The position numbers and the translations under genes were made by a program. From NCBI RefSeq assembly GCF_009870125.1, contig NC_046683.1, forward strand, positions 4,030,001 through 4,094,000: DNA of 64,000 bases. Reading direction: 5' to 3'. Under the pieces are notes generated by a model, which saw nothing but the letters and a program-made list of their open reading frames with translations, ran no database searches and was not told where the DNA came from. This DNA is from Drosophila pseudoobscura (Eukaryota; Arthropoda; Insecta; Diptera; Drosophilidae). Each line of letters opens with the position of its first letter. The stretch's first letter is position 1. Below are positions 58,401-64,000 of the stretch, in pieces.

Positions 58401-61279
58401 AAATGCAGCCGAATTTCGTGTCCGTCTGGAAACTGATCCATTGACGGAATGTCGGAATATTCGCTATCGGAGCCGATATGATTTATGGCCAGAAGAAACC
58501 CACGGAAAACCAGAGTCAAAGCCAAGATCGACAGACAACAGGTCACATTAAAGGAGGCGTGAAAGAGACGGTCGAACCAGAGGGGTGGCGAAAACGAGAG
58601 GCAAACAAACAAGTCAAATGTCAGAGGTTCGATTCGAGACATAGTCAAATAATTGAGCAATTAATTAAACAGCCAGCGAGGAGAAGAAAGAAATAGAAAA
58701 AAAAATTATAGAAGCAGTGGAGGAAGAGGAGGAAAACAGAGGTATTACTCGCATGCTAGGGGTTAAGCGGTTGGTTACTCGAACGTCTCGGGGTTTCGGT
58801 GTTTCGGGGTTTCGGAGTATAAAAGGCCACAAATCATTGACGGGCAGCATCATTAGCCCGACAACTGAAAAGCACTCAAGATGCGTATATTTGTGGTAAG
58901 AGCCTCTAACGGATTACCCAAAGGATTACCCACAGGATCGATCGATCGTCTCTGCTTGCACCCTTTCAGACCCTTTGCACTCTGATGGCCCTCGGCCAGG
59001 CCAAGCCCCAGCAGGGCTACAACTATGGCACCGGACTCTCTGGCACTCTGACCCATACTCAGAGCTCCCAGGGAGGCGGCTTCCTGAGTGCCCCCAGCAA
59101 CACCCAGAGCTCTGTGGCCTATGGACCCCTGGGCGCCTTCCAGAGCGCCAGCGTTGGCTCTCTTGTCGGCAGCTCCGGCGGCGGCGGCGGCGGCGGCTAC
59201 AGCAGCGGCGGTAGCAACTACGTCAGTGGCTCCTCTTCTTCGAACTTTGGCGGCGGCCGAACAGCCTCCTCCAACTATGGCGGCTCCTCGGGCGGCTTCA
59301 CCGGCTTTGGCCCCACCCCGAACATCGGCTTTGGCGCTCTCTCGGGCTACCAGGCCCCATCCTACCAGCAGCAGCAGGAGCAGGAGGTGCAGCGTGGCTT
59401 CCAGGAGCCCATCATCCACAAGCAGTTCTTCACCGTCGCCGCACCCGAGGAGCACGAGAACCTGGAGCGGGCCAAGCATCTGGTGATCGGTCGCCCGCAG
59501 AAGAACTACCGCGTGGTGTTCATCAAGGCCCCATCTTCGAGCAATGCCAATGTGAAGCTCTCGGCCGAGTACGCGCCCAAGGAGGAGAAGACGGTCATCT
59601 ACGTGCTGTCCAAGAAGGATAACCAGCTGGAGGTCAACGACATTGCCACACCTGCACCCACAGTGCCCAGCAAGCCGGAGGTCTTCTTCATCAAGTACAA
59701 GACGGAGGCGGAGGCCTCTCATGCCCAGCAGCAGATTCAGGGTATGACACACAGCCAGATAGATGGCTCTTTCTTCCTCAATGGATCTCTACTTTAACGT
59801 CTTCTAACGTTTCCTTTCTTCTATTTAGCCGAATACGACAGGATCGAGGGCACTTCGGAGCATTCCGATGGCGGCGTGGCTCCTGCCCAGTCTGTGGTCG
59901 GCATCCTGGATGGCGGTGCCCTTGGCTCTGCCAGCAGTGGCAGCTCCCAGTATGCTGCTGGTGGCGGCTCTTCCTCCGGCGGCTCTGCTGGTGGCTACAC
60001 CTCCTCCACTGGCGGCTCGGCTGTCGGCTCTATTGGTGGCTACACCACCACTGTGTCGGGTGGCAGCTCTGGCGGCCACAATAATGCCCAGAGTGCCACC
60101 TATCTGCCGCCCAGTGGCAAATAGGAAGCCAAATCGAACCAATAGAATGATAAACTCCCTTTTTTTTTGTACACAAAGTCCCCAAAATAAACGTAAACAC
60201 ACAGAAGAATCCAACCCATAGCTGTACTAAATGCAGGGATGTATCCGGCACTGGGGACTCACCCACGGATTTAATGGCTCGCTTCAGCAGTAGATCCGAC
60301 TGGCTCTTGTCGAGCGAATCGATCTCCCGGCAACTGCGGTACAGACTGCTGATGGTGGACTCCACGGAGTAGGAGCCTTCGGCAGAGTTGGGCAGCATCG
60401 AAATGAAGCGATTCAGTTCATTGAGTTCTGCGGGGGGGAGGAGAGAACAGAATATAAAATCAGAATGAATGATTGAAGGGGGGTTGGAGAATCTAAAGCC
60501 TCACCCTGATACTCATTGTAAGTCTTGTAGTTCCACTCGCCACGCTTGATCACAAAGTAATCGTTGTCGGCATAGTCGCTGGCAAAGTTGCCGCACGCCC
60601 ACTCGTACGTCTGGTGGCACGGACTCTTCGAGGTGTTGGCCCACAGGAGCAGCTGCCGGCTGCTCTCCACGCACTCCCGCTCCAGGCAGAGCGGGGCACG
60701 CAGATAGAAGGGCACGTCCGGCCAGAAGGCCAGCAGCATGATGATGATGATCAGCAGCAGGGCGCACAGGCAGGCGGTGGTCACATACAGGATCCTTCGT
60801 TTCCTCGACAAGCTCATCAGTGCATCAAAGGAGCGGCGTCCTGGAAGCAGCAAGGCTTTATAGCACACGAAAGAGATGGGAGATGGACAGAAATGTGGGA
60901 TGAAATGAGTGATTCAATGATATGAGATGATTGGCCACTCACCTCTCAGGCCATTCGCCGAAGGATGCGTCGAGTTGGGTGTATTCGCTGTGGGTGTCCT
61001 GCCGCCGCCGCCGCTACCGCCTCCCACTCCCCCGCTGACCTCGTTGAGCGCCTCTTGTCGTGCCGCCTCCAAGTCCTTGGGCGTCAGTCCTGCCTCATCC
61101 ATGTGCAGCTTCTGTTGATTCGTCGTCAGCGGGGCCGTTTCGCTGCCCTCGATCTGCTGCAGCTGCTGCTGCTTCTTGCCACGGATCTCGTCCTGGCTGT
61201 TGTGCAGCTTATAGCTGCGATCGTCCACCTCGTCGATGGGACAGATTGTGGGCTTATACTTGCCCTGATTGATGGCCAT
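43433..61279 (-). CDS. Neprilysin-family (M13) type II membrane protein lacking the catalytic zinc motif
   Basis: Ten coding exons on the minus strand: 60943-61279, 60505-60840, 60263-60427, 45446-45709, 45235-45386, 45033-45160, 44413-44967, 44209-44331, 43596-44099 and 43433-43520. They total 2652 nt, 883 aa, and all phases agree across the 14.6-kb intron. The protein has a cytoplasmic tail of about 130 residues, one membrane anchor ([20 protein letters not shown]), and the M13 N-terminal domain with its cysteine pattern (ECVESS, then YEWACGNF). In active family members the region after NFGGIG holds HExxH; here [17 protein letters not shown] has EALIE instead. The downstream ExxxD ligand motif and the terminal CxxW are also missing; the protein ends SCSNLL. 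It is therefore predicted to be catalytically inactive. D. melanogaster gone early (goe) is a known inactive member and a candidate ortholog, but this is unproven. ATG 61279 is the first in frame; a short upstream ORF lies at about 61372. Confidence 0.9.
45756..46916. other. Intronic sequence upstream of the first Tweedle gene
   Basis: No gene seen. It includes TATG/CATA microsatellite near 45930-46010 and a GATC repeat (GATCGATCGATCGATC) near 46660-46676. Confidence 0.5.
46917..46955 (+). promoter_or_regulatory. TATA box and initiator of the first Tweedle gene
   Basis: TATAAAAG at 46917-46924 and TCAATC at 46950-46955 are spaced about 33 bp, about 75 bp before the ATG. Confidence 0.75.
47029..48224 (+). 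CDS. Tweedle-family cuticle protein (DUF243), nested gene 1
   Basis: Three exons, 47029-47043, 47133-47868 and 47944-48224, give 343 aa. The signal peptide crosses the first intron ([18 protein letters not shown]), a common pattern in insect cuticle genes. After a Ser/Gly/Tyr-rich linker (residues about 25-160) comes the DUF243 domain: [11 protein letters not shown], then [28 protein letters not shown] and [29 protein letters not shown]. The tail ends [11 protein letters not shown]. Tweedle proteins are secreted, structural components of larval or pupal cuticle and shape the body (family knowledge). AATAAA at about 48454 is its likely polyadenylation site. It has an AT-rich 3'UTR with a small tandem repeat. 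Confidence 0.93.
48280..48332 (+). repeat. Short tandem repeat in the 3'UTR of Tweedle gene 1
   Basis: About 2.7 units of a 19-bp element (GGACACCTACTCCTCAAT type) lie 55-110 bp after the stop codon. Confidence 0.8.
48460..51550. other. Intronic gap between Tweedle genes 1 and 2
   Basis: About 3.1 kb without a supportable gene. It contains an ATATC repeat at about 50488-50530 and several CT/CAGAGT-type tracts. The 137-codon plus-strand frame near 49722-50135 has no family motif and overlaps another frame; I treat it as chance. Confidence 0.5.
51557..51563 (+). promoter_or_regulatory. TATA box of Tweedle gene 2
   Basis: TATATAA, about 157 bp before the ATG. Confidence 0.65.
51720..52484 (+). 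CDS. Tweedle-family cuticle protein (DUF243), nested gene 2
   Basis: Single exon, 254 aa. The signal peptide is [20 protein letters not shown] Gly-rich linker ([18 protein letters not shown]) follows, then DUF243: [57 protein letters not shown] and [14 protein letters not shown]. The tail ends [15 protein letters not shown] at 52633-52638 is its polyadenylation signal. It is one of four same-strand Tweedle genes nested in the M13 intron. Unlike genes 1 and 4, it has no intron in the signal peptide. Confidence 0.95.
   Translation: MSVRPILISCLALLAVAQARPQYGYEQPGSGPSDNFIGGSGGGGAHVIGGGIGGGLVAIQPHRGGDKYLPPASTTQAPIINKKFYLVSAPEDHSNDGKVKHLVLGRPQKNYRVVFIKAPAGDNANVKYSAEFAPQEEKTVIYVLSKKDNDLDATDIATPAPTQPSKPEVFFIKYKTDDEAKQAQHEIQGQYDKLGGTNEYQEDNNAPITSVIGSLDGLNPDGSYNYRQIGNRPSSGPNSSLSPSAQYLPSLLKH
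52640..54556. other. Intronic gap between Tweedle genes 2 and 3
   Basis: No supported gene. It includes a GATCGGATCGG repeat near 53190-53207 and AAATC-type repeats near 52862-52890. The 136-codon frame near 53522-53932 lacks any domain or good coding bias. Confidence 0.5.
54557..54563 (+). promoter_or_regulatory. TATA box of Tweedle gene 3
   Basis: TATAAAA, about 236 bp before the ATG. Confidence 0.6.
54799..55440 (+). CDS. Tweedle-family cuticle protein (DUF243), nested gene 3
   Basis: Single exon, 213 aa. The ATG at 54799 is the first in the frame and begins a signal peptide ([20 protein letters not shown]). The linker is very short, so DUF243 follows almost at once: [58 protein letters not shown] and [14 protein letters not shown]. 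The C terminus is a PMPL repeat (four units, 55385-55420). Its substitutions (Arg for Lys, Ile for Val) make it the most divergent of the four genes. No AATAAA was located with confidence. Confidence 0.94.
   Translation: MLNLWCLLLVSGLGLNAAQGSRSYLPPPATAVEPIITKQFYSISPAEDPEELQPRTKHLVIGQPRRNYRVIFIRAPTPSSDQVKYTAELAPQEERTVIYVLARKQQELRAQDIVAPQQQAAEQKPDIFFIKYKTNEEAAAAQHEIQTQYDQLGGNTEIAAPYVAPVQSVIGALSPATQQTPPGPDGDGGYHYQRPLPMPLPMPLSMPLGSWRQ
55441..58817. other. Intronic gap between Tweedle genes 3 and 4
   Basis: About 3.4 kb, AT-rich, with homopolymers. An 83-codon plus-strand frame near 57883-58134 has a plausible ATG but no motif and AT-driven codons; not called. No other gene seen. Confidence 0.5.
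58818..58825 (+). promoter_or_regulatory. TATA box of Tweedle gene 4
   Basis: TATAAAAG, about 63 bp before the ATG. An Inr-like TCATT is at 58850-58854, about 32 bp downstream. Confidence 0.75.
58881..60124 (+). CDS. Tweedle-family cuticle protein (DUF243), nested gene 4
   Basis: Three exons, 58881-58895, 58970-59741 and 59829-60124, give 360 aa. The signal peptide is split by the first intron ([16 protein letters not shown]), as in gene 1. A long Gly/Ser/Tyr linker (residues about 20-150) includes [20 protein letters not shown]243 follows: [62 protein letters not shown] and [15 protein letters not shown] second Gly/Ser/Thr-rich tail follows and ends [15 protein letters not shown] at 60186-60191 is its polyadenylation signal, only 72 bp from M13 exon 3 (60263). 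Exon 3 of this gene and the M13 exon therefore sit on opposite strands with almost no spacer. Confidence 0.95.
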
Positions 61280-64000
61280 TACACCGAATCTTTGCACTGG
61301 CTCTGGCTCTGGCTGTGAATCGCTTTCTCTTTCTGGGTTTCTGTTCCGCTTCCTCAATGCAAATATCCAGGCATTTTCAGATCTGTTGAAGATAAGTAGA
61401 AGAATTTATTCACAAAAGCTCTCGTCCATTGCCTTTGATCAGGCTTAACAGACCTGATAATCAAAAGATAACCTTGAGACATGATATACGATGCCCCTGT
61501 ACCGCCCCCGCCCTGTCCTGATAGTCAGGTGTACACCTCTAGCTATCCACCAAGTAGAGCCAAGTAGAGCAGCCATAAAGACAGAGACCTTTTTGACGTT
61601 ATGTAGAGCATCAGCGATAAGTGAAAATTGCCCGAAGAGGGAGATAGCAGCCACTTGATAGCCTCTGATATAAGTATACTTTCTGTACTCTGTACATATA
61701 TGTATAAGAGCATATATGAACACATATGTAAGTATGAATGCTATATGTGGAACAGATCAGCGGCTATACTCGCATGTGGATGGATATTGCATGCATTCTT
61801 GTGCCCAACATTTGACTTCTTTTCAATTTTAAATTGACAACAATTGCCGGCAATTTGCACTGCGAAAAATGTCTTCGAATGCCTGGCTCTGGTCTCTCGG
61901 TTTTGGTCTTGGTCTCGGTCTCTCGATTCATGCATAAATTTTAATTGAGATCCGTGCAAGTACAATAATTAAAAATGCAACAGAAAGTCCAGCGAATTAA
62001 ACCAGGCTAATTGATAATTACAATCAAAATACGGAATATGGGACATTTGTACAGGTCATTTTCCAAAATTAATACAACATATACATATGTACATACGATA
62101 TTCCAGTTAAATACAGATCTGTTCTGCCTCGCCTCGCTGAACACCCAGCGGAGGCGTCACTAGTCTTTGTTGTGTCTGTGGTTATGTTCGGTTTAAAATA
62201 GTTATAGTTTTTTTCCCCTATTTCTGCTTTCAACATCAACTCTCGGACGGGTACGAGTACTCGTTTGTGAAATTTTATAGCATGTTTGTCATTCAATCTG
62301 TGAGAAGAGCAGCACCCACACAGCCGCCCATCGGATCGGATCGGCAAGGCCAGGTTAATTACAATAGAAAACTGGAATGCACGCGACTACGAGAGAGAGA
62401 GAGTGAGTGAGAGCATCATCATCAGCCAACTGAGTGTCTTATCGGTACTACCACTTGGTCGCTGACTCGTACGTGAATCATAATTACATTTATAAGAACT
62501 GCACCTTCAACGCTCTGGTATTTCCTAATTTTTGTACACTTTAATCAAGATTCTCCCACCATTTTGAAGCCATGGCAAATCTCCTTTAGAGCCCCTCAGC
62601 AGACGATAAGTTCTGGTCAGTCGGTCGGGTCAGATCGTCTGGCGTGCTGGGGGACTTAAACCAGAACCCAGCACACACACATACTGGAAAAGGCAATGGA
62701 AACTGGCATTTGTTTTTTTTTATCTTATCGCTTTGAGATTATTGCCTAATACATTGCTCATTTTTAGGCACTGCCACTAAGGCCCATAAAGAGTCTACCC
62801 TCTCTGTACATGAGATAACTTTCGGGTTTTCGAACAATATTTCATGGCCAGCATAAATCAATTTTTATGTAATATTTAGCTTGATTTAATTAAAGAAAAC
62901 CTTACGCATACAAACAAATTGAAGATATATTTCAAGTGGCTTACTTAAGGCTATCTCTCGGATGTCCCCACATCCAGTGAAATGGGAATGGGAATGGCCT
63001 ATCTATCCACCGAAAGTTGAGTAATGATGAAAGCGTGTGTTCTTTCCAGTGGAACCGTATTAAGTGATAAGATCATCAGAAGACTCACATAAAGATAAAC
63101 TGATGATAATGGAGGATGATGGCACACTCGGCTGCATCACATACTCGTACACCCAAAACCTTATAGTAGGTATTGCTACTTTTAGATCTTATGGCTGCCA
63201 GCTATCCTGTAGCTCTACGGTCCTTTGGTATACAAATACAAATACTCTCAAGGAAAAAGAAACCCTAAGAAAGTGTAAATATTTGTATTCACAAATGATA
63301 CCACAGTATCCCTAAATCCACTTGTGCAACCAGTACTTTCTATGAAATGGAACTTTCTGATTTATCCTTTTAGCTAACACATTCCCCAACATCTCTATGT
63401 TTGTTGAGATTTCATTGTGAAATATGCAGAATTTATAAAATTTCTTTTCTTGCCATTTGGGTAATTTTCGTTGGCCCCCAGTCCTCTAACTTTACAGATT
63501 GAAATACAATATAGCACTAGTAGAATCAATTGAAGTACCATTCACATTACCACTTGGCATGCATTTAATACTGCTCGTAGGTTTCAGGTTTCGGGAAGAC
63601 CTTTCTTTCCATTCAACAATCTACCCTATCCATGATTTCCGCATTACAAAATCGGTTTTTCCTTCCACTGTTAGTGGAATATATTTTTTGCGCAAAGTTT
63701 AATTTTTATATTTTGTACTCTTTTTTGCCCAATTAAATGGGTCGACTTTGAGCAGTTCAAAGTAGATTAATGCCGCGGCGGCAGTTTCCCCAAAATGGGG
63801 ACACCCGATCCAAGTCTGTGTAAGCTGCACTTGCAGCACAATGTGGAAGAAGAATAGAGGCAAGTGGTGGCTCCATTTCAGCCTTCCTTATCAAGTTTCA
63901 ATTGCTTTGATTCCAGATTTTTCCCCGATTTTCCGCTTATTTGGCATGATTCCTCCTCTCATCGCGAGAGACAGTGGAGGGATGGATGGATGGATGGGTG
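61280..64000. other. 5' flank of the M13 gene
   Basis: Minus-strand 5'UTR: an acceptor (CTTATCTTCAACAG) ends before 61382, so a non-coding first exon lies further upstream. A six-codon upstream ORF (ATG at about 61374) precedes the main start. The rest of the stretch to 64000 contains a GA/GT tract near 62394-62415 and AT-rich sequence; no other gene seen. Confidence 0.5.

Larger units (their letters stand above)
45710..60262 (-). other. 14.6-kb intron of the M13 gene, hosting four Tweedle genes on the other strand
   Basis: The donor is after 60263 (GTGAGT) and the acceptor CCCCTACAG is before 45709. The split Asp codon (G/AT) reconstructs the conserved [14 protein letters not shown] join. 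Gene-free stretches inside it are listed separately. Confidence 0.88.

Noticed and set aside
58853-59752. 299-codon minus-strand frame over Tweedle gene 4
   Set aside because: It is a shadow of the conserved, codon-biased Tweedle exon; similar shadows occur over Tweedle genes 1-3.
1-64000. CRISPR arrays, operons, phage or plasmid origins
   Set aside because: The window is animal nuclear DNA with spliced genes; no regularly spaced repeats with unique spacers were seen.

Overview
This window is insect nuclear DNA, almost certainly from a Drosophila. Introns are short (about 60-75 bp), with GT/AG ends. Promoters carry TATA+Inr or DRE/Motif-1 elements, and intergenic DNA is full of A/T and dinucleotide microsatellites. 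The genes are close relatives of D. melanogaster X-chromosome genes: kdn, Marf, PpV, a small trypsin-like cluster, a metallocarboxypeptidase, a three-LIM protein and an M13/Tweedle complex. I read it as Muller element A. The species is not determined; a lineage other than melanogaster is likely, because kdn-Marf-PpV lie next to genes that I recall as distant on the D. melanogaster X.

Layout. (1) 1-9.1 kb is a housekeeping block: the 3' end of citrate synthase (kdn), the complete mitofusin gene Marf behind a DRE/Motif-1 promoter, and PpV (PP6-type phosphatase) on the minus strand. (2) 9.1-13.4 kb has no gene I can support, but holds a direct repeat and an imperfect hairpin; it is a candidate synteny breakpoint. 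(3) 13.4-21.0 kb holds five two-exon S1 serine-protease-family genes. Only one keeps the full His-Asp-Ser triad; the other four are protease homologues with different lesions. (4) 21.6-24.8 kb is an M14 carboxypeptidase with two alternative last exons. (5) 25.1-28.1 kb is a large orphan gene of 993 or 1013 aa. (6) 29.2-35.2 kb is a minus-strand three-LIM gene whose start ATG sits alone at the end of a distant exon. (7) 36.2-37.1 kb and 40.9-42.3 kb hold two orphan coding regions; the second has ABAB internal repeats. (8) 43.4-61.4 kb is a minus-strand neprilysin-family (M13) gene of ten coding exons (883 aa). It has lost the HExxH zinc motif. Its 14.6-kb intron contains four plus-strand Tweedle (DUF243) cuticle genes.

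How the genes fit together. Marf and kdn are mitochondrial; PpV is a cell-cycle/signalling phosphatase. The S1 cluster and carboxypeptidase look like secreted digestive or immune proteins, with GATA-type sites near several starts. The Tweedle genes are secreted cuticle proteins, each with its own TATA promoter, nested inside an inactive-peptidase gene. Every multi-exon model was checked by hand for splice phase, and each totals a multiple of three. No database search was possible, so ortholog names rest on recognition of sequence motifs.
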